Shown here: piece after piece, positions 1 to 9,565 of the stretch
Position numbering within the stretch: position 1 is the first letter of the stretch
Layout of the letters: each line of letters opens with the position of its first letter
NCBI GenBank assembly: GCA_036936605.1
Contig: JAUPFV010000001.1
Coordinates: 153,545,187 to 153,609,186 of the forward strand
Length of the DNA: 64,000 bases
DNA from: Limnanthes douglasii subsp. nivea
Taxonomy: Eukaryota; Streptophyta; Magnoliopsida; Brassicales; Limnanthaceae
Reading direction: 5' to 3'
Made by a program: the position numbers and the translations under genes
The notes under the pieces: model-generated
The model's input: the letters and a program-made list of their open reading frames with translations, nothing else
Databases searched by the model: none
What the model was told of the DNA's origin: nothing

Positions 1-1
1 T

Positions 2-2272
2 TCGGACCGGTGCGCCCCGTTCTTTCAAACCTTGAAGGGTGCGAAGGGATTCGATTGGACCTCACAGTGTGATGAGGCTTTCAATGAGATCAAGAAGCAC
101 CTGTCCTCCCCTAAAACTTTGTTTAAACCAGTTGATGGGGAGACACTCTTCGTATATTTGGCAGTTTCAAGTTGTGCCATCAGTGCTGTGTTGGTAAGAG
201 AAGTGGATAGTTATCCCCATCCGGTGTATTACATTAGCAAAAGCTTGATAGATACAGAAAGGCGTTACTTGAAACTCGAAAAGTTAGCATTAGCCCTGGT
301 AATAGCTACAAGAAAAATGAGGCCTTATTTCCAGGCTCACCCTATCATCGTCCGGACTTCTTTTCCCTTGAAGAATGTCCTCCAAAAGGCAGACATTTCA
401 AACAGGATGACTAAATGGTCAGTAGAATTGGGGGATTTCGACATAGATTTTGCTCCTCGAACAGCAGTCAAGGCCCAAGCTGTGGCTGATTTTTTGGTTG
501 AATTCCACTCCGACAGAGATTCGGAGCAGACTACTGACATAAAAGATAAAAAGGTATGGGTCGTCCGAACGGATGGTGGATCTAGCACCATGGGATGTGG
601 TGCAGGGGTGTGCTTGACTTCTCCATATGGTGACAAAATGTACCAAGCTATATGTTTTTCTTTCAGGGCTTCTAATAATGAGTCTGAGTATGAAACGGCT
701 ATAGTTGGTTTAAAGTTAGCATACATTTGTGGGGCTAAGAGGGTCAAGCTACTGAGTGACTCTCAGCTTCTTATCCACCATGCCCAAGGTCAATCTGAGG
801 CTAAAAAGGAGCAGCTTGTGAAGTATTTACTCCTTCTTAAAAATGAAGCACTCAAGTTTAAAAGTATTATTTATGAGCATATACCCCGAACAGAAAATGA
901 GTTGGCAGATTCATTAGCAACCATAGCGTACACAGAGTCATATCCATGGATCCATGTGTTGGAGAGCCCCTCCATTCAACTTAATATGGGTAAAGAAGAC
1001 GAAATTTTTGAAGTACAGGTGAAACAACCTCAGGACTGGAGGTTTCCTCTCCTGCAATACCTCTCTGATGGTATCGTGCCTCCGGATAAATCACTGGCAA
1101 GAACATTGAAACACAAGGCTCGTGGTTTTATCATATTGAGAGACGTTTTGTATAAAAAGTCTTACAGTAAACCTCTTTTGCGCTGTTTGGGGGATGATGA
1201 GTCCCAAGTAGTCCTCTCCGAATTGCATGATGGTGAGGGATCAGCTCATTGTGGATTCATGGCTTTAACGAGGAGATTTTTACTGGCAGACTACTATTGG
1301 CCATTTATCATGAAAGATGCTAAGGAGCTGGTAAGAAGGTGTGACCCATGCCAGAGATACAGTAATGAAATTCATGTCCCAGCCATTCATTTAGAGTCAA
1401 TTTCTGAGCCTATACCTTTTGCTCGATGGGGGTTGGATTTAGTAGGGCCTCTCCCTATGGCATCCGGAGGGCGCAAAACTATAATTGTTGCTATAGATTA
1501 CTTTTTGAAGTGGATTGAAGCAGCCCCTCTAGCAGGAACAACGTCAAAAGCTGTCATAAAATTCATTCTATCCAACATCTGTTGCAGATTTGGTGTCCCA
1601 CGAAAGATAACGACAGACAATGGGCCACAGTTCGACAATAGGGAAATGGAGAGTTTCTATGCCTCAAGGGGTATACAACATTGTTTCTCTTCACCTTTCC
1701 ACCCACAAGCAAATGGACAAGTTGAAGTGGCTAATAGAACTATATTGTCCGGTTTGAAGAAGAATTTGGAAGGGGCTGCTGGGAAGTGGCCTAGTTATTT
1801 ACAAGAGGTCTTGTTGGCCTACCGGACAACACCTGGGGCTGCAACACAGGAGTCACCTTTTGCTTTGGTCTATGGGATGGATGCAGTAGCTCCCATAGAA
1901 GCAACTCTCCCATCGTTTCGTGTTCACAACTTCTCCGAATACGCTAACGAAGTGGCAATCAGAGGTCAGCTCGATCTGGTAGAAGAAAGACGAGTTAAAG
2001 CTCACCTTAGAGTTGCACACTATCAGGGTTTGATGAGAAGCAGATTTGCTTCCAGAGTTAAAAGAAGAGATTTCCAACCGGGGGACAAGGTATTGAGGAA
2101 AGTCTTCTTACACACTAAAGAAAAACTGTTTGGCAAATTGGCTCCGACTTGGGAAGGACCTTATATGGTTGTTGAAAGGCTTAAACCTGGAACATATTGG
2201 CTAGAAGACAAGGATGGAAGAGTTCTGACCCACCCTTGGAATATCGAACATCTCCGGATGTACTTGGAGTAG
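2..2272 (+). CDS. Tat-lineage pol, C-terminal part: RNase H, aRNH, integrase (5' partial)
   Basis: The frame is open from base 2 to the TAG at 2270-2272. Numbering from the first Met (base 32): residues 1-155 match the retroviral-type RNase H that follows RT. Residues 175-300 are a second RNase H with D181 (TDGGSS), E218 (NNESEYE), D243 (LSDSQ) and D293 (LADSLA). Residues 395-445 are the integrase HHCC zinc domain (H399, H406, C437, C440). Residues 465-600 are the integrase core with D469, D529 (TTDNG) and E565 (NGQVE), giving D,D35E spacing. The C-terminal 120 residues are basic and lack a clear chromodomain. All acidic catalytic residues expected in the visible domains are present, so this part could be functional. 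RT itself is outside the window. Confidence 0.93.
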   Translation, partial: SDRCAPFFQTLKGAKGFDWTSQCDEAFNEIKKHLSSPKTLFKPVDGETLFVYLAVSSCAISAVLVREVDSYPHPVYYISKSLIDTERRYLKLEKLALALVIATRKMRPYFQAHPIIVRTSFPLKNVLQKADISNRMTKWSVELGDFDIDFAPRTAVKAQAVADFLVEFHSDRDSEQTTDIKDKKVWVVRTDGGSSTMGCGAGVCLTSPYGDKMYQAICFSFRASNNESEYETAIVGLKLAYICGAKRVKLLSDSQLLIHHAQGQSEAKKEQLVKYLLLLKNEALKFKSIIYEHIPRTENELADSLATIAYTESYPWIHVLESPSIQLNMGKEDEIFEVQVKQPQDWRFPLLQYLSDGIVPPDKSLARTLKHKARGFIILRDVLYKKSYSKPLLRCLGDDESQVVLSELHDGEGSAHCGFMALTRRFLLADYYWPFIMKDAKELVRRCDPCQRYSNEIHVPAIHLESISEPIPFARWGLDLVGPLPMASGGRKTIIVAIDYFLKWIEAAPLAGTTSKAVIKFILSNICCRFGVPRKITTDNGPQFDNREMESFYASRGIQHCFSSPFHPQANGQVEVANRTILSGLKKNLEGAAGKWPSYLQEVLLAYRTTPGAATQESPFALVYGMDAVAPIEATLPSFRVHNFSEYANEVAIRGQLDLVEERRVKAHLRVAHYQGLMRSRFASRVKRRDFQPGDKVLRKVFLHTKEKLFGKLAPTWEGPYMVVERLKPGTYWLEDKDGRVLTHPWNIEHLRMYLE

Positions 2273-2755
2273 TATTTTTGTAAATATTTACTTGTTTAAA
2301 CATCCATGTAAATATTTGGGGGCATACTCTTTCCTCCCTGGTGGCACGGGGAGGTTTTAATGAGGTGTCCGGGTTTCTAAATAAAATTTGATGCCTTCTT
2401 AAAAAATTTCTGAAGTGTTTTAATTTTATCCCTTGTCACACCATTCAGATTGAAATAAAAGAGTGATGACCACTTAAACATTCGTTATCGGAGAATTTAA
2501 ACACTCTCGCTATGAAATAACTAAGGGCTATTTAAAAACTAGCCAACAGAATTGGAACAGACTATGAAAGAATGTGAGAATGGTGCAAAACAAAGATATT
2601 CATTGAAATAACTTAAGTGCCTTGGCCTTCCAAGGACTTTCGTCAAAACAGAATAAAAGACCTATCGGGTCAAATACCGGACACGCTTACAAAAAAGAGT
2701 GCCTTGGCTTTCCAAGGACTTTAGTCTGGATAAAAAGTAAAAAGTAATTCATAAG
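2273..2755. other. Spacer between pol and the opposite-strand gene of E1
   Basis: No gene. It lies between two convergent stop codons, pol at 2272 and the leftward gene at 2756. It holds two copies of a short palindromic motif (listed separately). The corresponding E2 spacer (57834-58326) aligns with it over most of its length. Confidence 0.8.
2618..2731. repeat. Duplicated palindrome CCTTGG-N4-CCAAGG in the E1 convergent spacer
   Basis: Two copies of GTGCCTTGGCYTTCCAAGG followed by ACTTT lie about 80 bp apart. Each contains the inverted repeat CCTTGG/CCAAGG with a 4-nt loop. The same pair occurs in E2 at about 58190-58290 with CCATCC in the centre, so pair and spacing are conserved features of the family. 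Confidence 0.75.
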
Positions 2756-5709
2756 TTAAGGCTGAGCCTTTGAAGATGGCTCAGCTTCATCTACCTTCTT
2801 CTTTCCCTTAGGATCATCTTTCTCTTCGTCTGGGCTCTCCCCGGTGTTTTCTTCGTCATCAGATGATGAGGCACTGGAGAAGCCAAACCTGTCACCTTCG
2901 ACCATTGTATGATATGGGAGGTCATCAGACTCTACGTGAAGCCATAAATCCCATAGGTTCCTCTTCGGAAACTTCTCATGGAAGAGCAAAACCATGTCAG
3001 ACCTCACTTTGGCATACATCTCCTCTTGAGTTTCGATCACATTGTTGGCATAAGCGTCGATCTTGGCTTGGATTTTGGCCTCCTGCTCCCTTAGCAAAGT
3101 AGCTTTCTCCTCGGCAACCTTGGACACTGAATTCTCAAGAGCAATCTTGTCACTGGTTAAGTTGGTGATGATTTGGTCCTTGGCCTTGGTCTCCCCTCTT
3201 GAAGTGGCAAGATCTTTCTCCAATCCGGAAAGCTTCTCCCGGAGCTCTGTGATAGTGTTCTCCATTGTGGTGGCTTTTGTGGTACTCACCTCCTAGTTTC
3301 TCTTCAGCTCTTCGTTTTCTTCCTTTAAAATGGCAGCATTCGAAGTAGCAGTAAGAAGATCGCCGGACAGCTTCTCTTTGCTAGACTTGAGGTCTTTGAT
3401 GATGTCTGCCTGATTTCGAACTTGCTTTTCCAACGCAAGCACCGATTGAACATTGCTTAACAAAGAGTAAGCTATAGCATCCTTATCACTTGAAACAGTA
3501 AAGGTCTTAGCATTAAAAGTGACTGAGTTTGAAGTGCTCGGAGGGAGATAAGGTCCGGCGAAATCATCTCTGGGAAGATTCATGAAGTACTCACCAAGCC
3601 CACCAAGACCAGTGATGTCCACACCGTCAATGCTAAGATCTCCCCCTTCAACCTCATCGGTTTGGAAGTCGCCAGGTATCTCTTCTGCTTGGGTTGGGTC
3701 AGAGGGGTCAACTTGGGGAGGAGGCTCTGAAGTCTGGAGAGAAAGCTCGTCACCCTTAGAGGTCTTTTTCTTCTTGGCCTCCCTGTCTTTGCTTTCACCT
3801 CCCTGTTTACGATCTCTTTTGGAAGCCCTTAGAGGGTTTGGAGAGTGCACTTCTTGCCTTTCAGTCTCCTGCTCCACTACTTCCAAGAGAGCAGCATCAA
3901 TTTGACTGGGGACTGGCCCCTCCGGATGTATTGGAGTATTCTCCTCCACCTCTCCGGGGTTAGCTTCACCAACCACTTTCTTGCCCTTCTTTTTGCCTTT
4001 CATCTTGCTCGGGGCTTTGGCCCGGCCTGGCAAGTAAAGTGTCCCATCTAGTTCATGCGTCCTTTGAAGCACAACACCGGGAGGAGGCTGAGTGGTGAGC
4101 TCCTCTCAAGTTAAGTCTCTCCGACCTGTTGTATTCCACAAGTGAGACCTTGCCAAGTTGCCTCCAGTAAAAGCAGCATGGAACCGGTACCCCCACCTCT
4201 CAGCAGTCCAAGCATTGATCTTGGTGCAAGTAGCCTGCCCGGTTTTCAGGTGGTCACTGAAGTCCTTGGGCAGTTCTGCTAAGACAAAAATAAAACAAAT
4301 TAATTTAAACTAACTTTAAAAAAATAGATAAGAGTGTAAAGCAGGAGACTTACGGTCACTCCTCCACCTGCTTGTGAGAAGACTCGGGTTGACACCAGAC
4401 TTAATTTTCTGCCCATTCTCCCATGCACCACTTACGAACAGGAACTGGGTCTTCCAATTCCTCTCCGACTCTAGCAAGTCATCCACAACTTTGAAGTTAT
4501 CCCCCATGTTGAAATGGTAGAAGGGGATGTGATGGTTTCTGCAGAGACTGGCCACATCAGCGAACTCCTCCATTGGTAGAGGGATCCCGGAGAGCCTTGA
4601 AGCTATAATGCTAGCCATGAGGGTGTACCAGGCATTGGGGCTCAGCTGGCTCGGACAGAGCTTTATCAGATGGAAGTATCTGATAATTTCTGGGTCCAGA
4701 GGGAATCTAAGTCCCCAATTGAACAGCTCCGTGAAGATGAAAATTTCGCTTAATTTGCAGTCCATGGGAGTTTCTGGGTGTATGGGGATCCTGATCTTTA
4801 CGTTCTCCGGTATACCCCACTTCGTACGCATCCGGCCCAGTTCAGCTGTGTGGATGAATGCGTAGTTAATCTTTTGCAGGGCGAGGAGGTACTTGACACT
4901 GACCTTGTGAAAACAAGGCCCCACCCTTCCTTCGAGACTCTCCGACAGATCCAGATGCCTCAAGCACAACTTTTCTTTGCCTTTGTCTTTTTTGGCAGCA
5001 ATGGAACTACTAGTCTGTCCGGAGGGCTCAGACTCGAATGGAGCCTCTTCAATGGAGTCCTCCATTACTTCCTCCATGATTATTGAGGGGTTTTCAGCAG
5101 CTGTGGTAAGGGGAAGGTTCAGAATTGGCTCAGGTTGGCTTCCGGACTGCTGAGTTCTAGTATCTTCTTGGTTCCTGGCCTCCGGTTGGGGCTCTGATGC
5201 AGATGTGTCCCTCCGGGGACTTGAGCTGATGCCCTCCAGACCGGGCAGCCTGTCCTTGGGAACTTTAATGGGCACTTTTGACCCTGTACTGTGTTTGGCA
5301 CCCGATTTTGAGGGGTGCCCTTGGAAGCTTGGCCTTTAACTAACCGGCCTCTTCTCCGGTCAACTAGTTTTTGAGGGGAATGTTCAGTGTCTGAACCCAT
5401 AGCTATGAAGGGGGAGGGTTTTTTGAAACTGGTTACAGTAAAACCTGGCTCAACCACAGGTTCTGATTCTAGAACCGAGGAACCTGAGATAATGGAGGAG
5501 AGATTGGTTTGAAATAACCTTTTCGGCTTGATGCCTTTAGAGGAAGAAGAGCCTTGATCTGACTCTGTGGCTGAAGTTACTGGTGTGTCGATGGGCGAGA
5601 CAGGTAGTCCTGCTGTGATGCGTCTTTCCCTTTCGACCTTTTGCGCCTTTTCTAATTCAGAGAGGTTGAGCCACCCATTCCTCGCTGTAAACATAAACAA
5701 CCTGGGCAA
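2756..5709 (-). pseudogene. Opposite-strand gene of Tat element E1 (Transposase_28-like domain, coiled coil)
   Basis: Leftward ORFs at 5709-5119, 5275-4316, 4072-3293 and 3289-2756 form one broken gene, judged by co-linearity with E2 (61287-58327). N-terminal part: Ser/Pro/Glu-rich linker. Middle (about 4950-4480): a conserved block containing FNWGLRFPLDPEIIRYFHL and SPNAWYTLMAS, resembling the Pfam Transposase_28 family (putative gypsy-type transposon protein). C-terminal part: Lys-rich stretch, then a coiled coil and an acidic Ser/Asp/Glu tail. A GT-AG intron at about 4276-4353 matches E2's intron position. Damage: an in-frame TGA near 4109, a TAG near 3293 (CAG in E2) and a frameshift near 5280. 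Function unknown; Grande and Retand carry comparable antisense ORFs. Confidence 0.75.
4276..4353 (-). other. Predicted spliceosomal intron in the E1 opposite-strand gene
   Basis: On the minus strand the donor reads GACC|GTAAGTC and the acceptor TTAGCAG|AACTG. Splicing joins ...RSD to LPKDF in the same phase as the E2 gene (intron 59844-59927). An alternative acceptor 3 nt upstream is possible. The intron is AT-rich and 78 nt long. Confidence 0.7.
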
Positions 5710-6118
5710 AGTTTTGCTTTGGAGAGAAAAAGCTTTAAGAAGTTGCAGAGTAAATATGAGAGAGATGGTAAAACAGTAGAAAGTGTTGTAATTTATAGTA
5801 AATCTGAAAAAAGAGTTTGATTCCTAGGAGAATTCGAAAATATTGGTAATGATTAAAGGCGGCGCTAATGTCACTAACTTTATTAAAGAGGTTGTTTTTC
5901 GAAAAAGGTGGGTTCGAAATTCAAGGTGAAAAAACGGCTGAAGCAACCAACCAGAAAGCGACACGTGTCCCATGAACTCTGGCACAAAACCGTTTGGATT
6001 CATGAAGCTTTATCAGTTCGGATAAAACCATAAGACAAACAGACCTGTCCGGATTAAAACTACCCCTGACTTCGAACTGTTTTTCAGGTTTTTGACAAAG
6101 GTATTTGAACAAACACCT
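5710..6118. other. Upstream region of the E1 opposite-strand gene
   Basis: No gene. This stretch between the leftward gene start and the polypurine tract should hold that gene's promoter and 5' UTR. It aligns with E2 61288-61715. Short minus-strand frames at 5921-6267 are not conserved in E2 and are not called. Confidence 0.6.
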
Positions 6119-6128
6119 AAAAAAGGGG
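6119..6128 (+). other. Polypurine tract of E1
   Basis: A6G4 immediately before the 3' LTR, in the expected place for priming plus-strand DNA synthesis. E2 has a matching tract at 61716-61725 with one A-to-T change. Confidence 0.7.
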
Positions 6129-6132
6129 CTCC

Positions 6133-6539
6133 TGATGAGTCTGAATTCTGCTCACTCCCCGGACAGGGACAGATCGGTCCAAGGCCTCCGGACCGGACAG
6201 ACCACTTCGAAAACTCAGCCGATTGAACCGTTCGAACTATGACAAAAGTACTAAAAAACCTAAACACTTCTTGACTAAGCTACTTGCTCCCCTACTAAGA
6301 GCTCATGGGTCTTTAAACATGACCCGGGTCCATTAAACATGACCCGAAAACCCATAAAGCCCAAATATAAGGGTATAAATACCCAACCACCTGCATTAAA
6401 TATGGGTAATGAAAATTAAGTACAACCATGCTGCTTAATTCTCCCTCTACTCTCTACTCTAAACATTAAACACCCATATACTTCCATAAAACACCAAAAA
6501 AATTACCAATTTACACCCAGACGATAAATAACCACACCA
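6133..6539 (+). repeat. 3' LTR of E1
   Basis: Starts TGATGAGTC and ends CCACACCA (TG...CA). It aligns along its length with both E2 LTRs (51786-52210, 61730-62153). It contains the promoter motif GGGTATAAATAC. 407 bp. The 5-bp target duplicate should begin GTTTT (6540-6544); its partner lies outside the window. Confidence 0.9.
6374..6380 (+). promoter_or_regulatory. TATA box of the E1 LTR
   Basis: TATAAAT inside GGGTATAAATAC, conserved at the same place in the two E2 LTRs (52044 and 61988). Expected position for the LTR promoter. Confidence 0.6.
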
Positions 6540-7340
6540 GTTTTAGTTACGCAATTGTTGACAGGAGAAAACTACGCCTCTTGGAGTCGAGTAATGCTGA
6601 TCAGATTGTCTGTGAAAAACAAATTAGGGTTCATTGATGGATCGATTACCAAACCTGAAGGTACTAATCTCAATCTTTTTACCTCTTGGACTAGAAATAG
6701 CAATGTTGTTATATCTTGGATCCTCAACTCTGTTTCTAAAGAAATTTCTGCTAGCATTATATATGCTGAGTCTGCTTATGAAATTTGGGTTGATGTTAGA
6801 GATAGATTTCAACAGAAAAATGGTCCAAGAATTTTTCAATTAAGAAGAGATTTGATGAATCTCACTCAAGATCAGAGTTCCGTTAGCATTTATTTCACAA
6901 AACTCAAAACTATTTGGGAAGAATTGAGTAACTACAAACCTGTTTGTTCTTGTGGGAAATACACATGTGGAGGTGTTAAAGAAATGAGTGATCATTATCA
7001 AATGGAGTATATAATGTCTTTTCTTATGGGACTGAATGACTCTTATTCTCAAGTTAGGGGTCAGCTTCTATTAATGGATCCATTTCCTCCCATTAATCGA
7101 GTTTTTGCTTTGATTTATCAAGAAGAGCATCATAGATATGTTGGTGTTTCTACTAATAATGCAACTGATGTTTCTGCTACCATGGCCTTTGCTGCTAAAG
7201 TGAATGTTCCTGATAGGAGGTCCAATGATGGATCTGGTTATAGAGGTCAGAGAAACGACCGACCTTATTGTCTCCATTGTAAAATCCATGGTCATATTAT
7301 TGACAGATGCTTCAAGATTCATGGTCATACTATTGACTGA
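6540..7340 (+). pseudogene. Copia-type gag fragment with zinc knuckle
   Basis: One open frame begins at the LTR edge (6540) and stops at 7338-7340. The start (...QLLTGENYASWSRVM, then KNKLGFIDGSI) and the DRFQQKNGPRIFQLRRDL segment are hallmark Copia gag sequences (UBN2/Retrotran_gag type). Near the end is a zinc knuckle CLHCKIHGHIIDRC (C-X2-C-X4-H-X4-C). No ATG precedes the conserved block, and no protease, integrase or RT follows. The 5' end is cut exactly at the E1 LTR, which suggests E1 inserted into this gag. The 3' end carries a short repeat of the FKIHGHTID segment and then a stop. Confidence 0.85.
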
Positions 7341-7640
7341 GTGGGAGTCTCTATTGATAAAGCTTTTAGAAGGTAAGGTGATCATCGTCTGGTTCGTCGG
7401 AGTGACGCTCTTTCCCTGTAAAGCTTTGGCCTGAGATCCTTGTGCTGATAGGATTCAGGCTCTGTCGAGTCTTGCCTTCTGGCTGTTGTGGTTCCCTTTG
7501 CATGTTCTCTTTGCCCAGAGTCTCTGTTTTCAGATTAGCAGAGTCCCTGCCTTTTGATTCTGTGGTTTTTTTTTACCATGAATCCTATGGATGATGATGT
7601 TCTACATAATGAATAGTTCACAGCCCTTCAAAACAAAAAA
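7341..7640. other. Unassigned sequence between Copia gag fragment and LINE-1
   Basis: No open gene. It may be decayed continuation of the Copia element or the 5' UTR of LINE-1; a pyrimidine-rich patch lies at 7480-7575. No protein similarity recognised. Confidence 0.5.
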
Positions 7641-7679
7641 ATAAATCACTACTCAAAAACAATTCAAGAAATCATTCGC

Positions 7680-8891
7680 TGAAATCTTGAAACCAAATGC
7701 TCTATTTTCTGAGAAAATACCTGAGTTTGTCAAAGAAACAGAGGACCATATAACTATCCAATACTCGAAAGAAATGAAAGATCTTCTTCAATAGCAATCT
7801 AAAACTACTTTAATCGGGAAGTTTAGCAATGGAATACCGAAAAGATCATCATTGAGCAGCTTCTTTGATTCCTTCAAGAATTTAAAGGTTCTTACAACTT
7901 CATTACGCTGGATTCTCGACATATCTTGATGGAATATTGTTTGAAGGAAGATATCAGTACCATTTGGTCTAAAAACGTATGGAACATTGATGGTAAAACA
8001 ATGAGAATCCTCAGATGGTGCCGTTAATTCAATAAAAACTTTAAAAATCCAATATCTTTGCTTTAGGTTCGGTTCGAAAAATTGCCAGAGTTTATGTATA
8101 ACACCTCTGTTATCAATAACCTGGCTTCTTCTCTTGGCACAACCTACATAAAAGTTGTCCCAGATATCAACAGAGCTAGTAGTAACGCATGGTACGCTCA
8201 AGTTGAAATTGATGTCTCGAAAGTGTTAAAACGCAGAATGTGGATAGGCTTTGGGGATAACAACGGTTGATGGATTAGCACAAGTTACAAAAATGCTCCA
8301 AGTTACTGCAATTGATGTTTTCACTTAGTCCACAAAAGTGATGAGTATAAAAAAGTGGGCTTTATTGATAAATAAGATAAAGAAAGGGGAAAATTAATTA
8401 AAGATGATATTTTCATTGATCAAACATAACAGATTCAAGCAACTTCATCCAATGTTTACACATCTAAGGTAAAGCAGTATCAAACATTCAGCAAGGTCTA
8501 CAGAAGGAAGATAAAACCTATAATTACAACAAAGGATCAAGTTATTGACCCTCTAACTTTGAGTTCTGCGGATAAAGACAATGTTCAACTTGGTTTTGAA
8601 GAAGGGGGTAACTCTTCTAAAGATGATCTGGAAATAATTGGTGCTCTTCAGAGGTTGGATCAAGATTATGCGCAAAGTAGTCTTCAAAATCAGCATGAAG
8701 ATAAGTTTTTGTCCCCACAACAAGATAACATTGGCAGCAGAAATGTTACTCCAAGAAACAGCTCCCCTAGCCCTGACTTCAACGCCATTATCAGCAACAA
8801 GCTTAAATCGACAAACAGAAGTAAAAACATCAACAGACTGACTATCAACTCTCTGTTAAAAAGAGAAAAAACAGCAAAAAATCTTTATTAG
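7680..8891 (+). pseudogene. LINE-1 ORF1 remnant (DUF4283-type RNA-binding protein)
   Basis: Fragments in different frames align with the intact LINE-2 ORF1. Around 7790-7880 the frame reads KTTLIGKFSNGIPKR, against RTTLIVKFNEGIPKR in LINE-2. At 8082-8270 it reads PEFMYNTSVINNLASSLG, then EIDVSKVLKRRMWIGFG. At 8559-8891 is the hydrophilic tail ending NRLTINSLLKREK. The knuckle region near 8300 is lost. In LINEs this protein binds element RNA. At least three frame changes and several stops. Confidence 0.8.
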
Positions 8892-8894
8892 ATA

Positions 8895-9565
8895 ATGATA
8901 AAGATAATTAGTTGGAATGCCCGTGGCATTAACAACAAACCAACTTTGTTAAGGCTTATTTCTATGATCAAAACTGAGAAGATTAAGATTATAGCCATAC
9001 AAGAGTCTATGGCTAAGGTTGATAAGATTGACAGTATTGTTATGATGCTTGATCTGAATAATTATGCTACTAACTGCTCTCTAATAAAGTCAGGGTTTTT
9101 TGGAGTGATGAAGTTAATATAACTGCGAAAGATGATCATGAGCAGTTTCTTCACATGGAGGTTATCTATCCTGATATGAATACTTTCAAATTTACCTTTG
9201 TTTATGCTAAAAATCAAAGGTCCTTTAGAGTGGATCTTTGGAACCAGTTGAAGACTATTGCTTGTGAGGATCTTCCTTGGATCACTGCTGGTGATTTCAA
9301 TGCTATCACAAGCTCTGAAGATCAGTTAGGTTGTTCTACTTTTGATGAAGCTAGCTTTGACAACTTCAATGAAGCCATCAGGCTCTGCAACTTAGAAGAT
9401 GCAGGCTATGTGGGATCCAGATATACCTGGAACAATAACAACCGCTGGAAAATATTAGACAGAGCTTTAATCAATGAAAACATGATCTCCTCTTTTAACA
9501 GATTACAGGTCTTCCACATGGTCAGAACTTTTTCTGACCATGACCCCTTTTTATCTTTTTTTTAA
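8895..9565 (+). pseudogene. LINE-1 ORF2, endonuclease domain
   Basis: Starts 3 nt after the ORF1 stop with ISWNARGINNKPTLLRLI. APE-type endonuclease motifs seen: SWNARG, IQES (catalytic Glu kept), AGDFNAI (Asp/Asn), GSRYTWNNN and SDHDP (final Asp-His). The two visible ORFs (8895-9122 and 9155-9565) are separated by a frameshift near 9100, and a stop follows near 9563. This domain nicks target DNA for priming. Catalytic motifs survive but the frame does not. Confidence 0.85.

Larger units (their letters stand above)
1..6539 (+). mobile_element. Ty3/gypsy LTR retrotransposon, Tat lineage, copy E1 (5' part outside window)
   Basis: The window opens inside pol, in the RNase H region. Order seen: RNase H, second RNase H (aRNH), integrase, spacer, a long gene on the opposite strand, polypurine tract and 3' LTR. 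Two RNase H domains before integrase and an antisense gene after it are traits of the Tat/Ogre group (Grande and Retand are known members with extra ORFs). The same arrangement occurs at 51786-62153 with closely matching proteins and LTR, so the two are copies of one family. The 5' LTR, gag, protease and most of RT lie before base 1. The pol frame has no stop in the visible 746 codons, so E1 is better preserved in pol than E2. Confidence 0.93.

Noticed and set aside
337..747. Minus-strand open frames across the pol gene of E1
   Set aside because: They overlap the strongly conserved RNase H coding strand and lack any similarity of their own.
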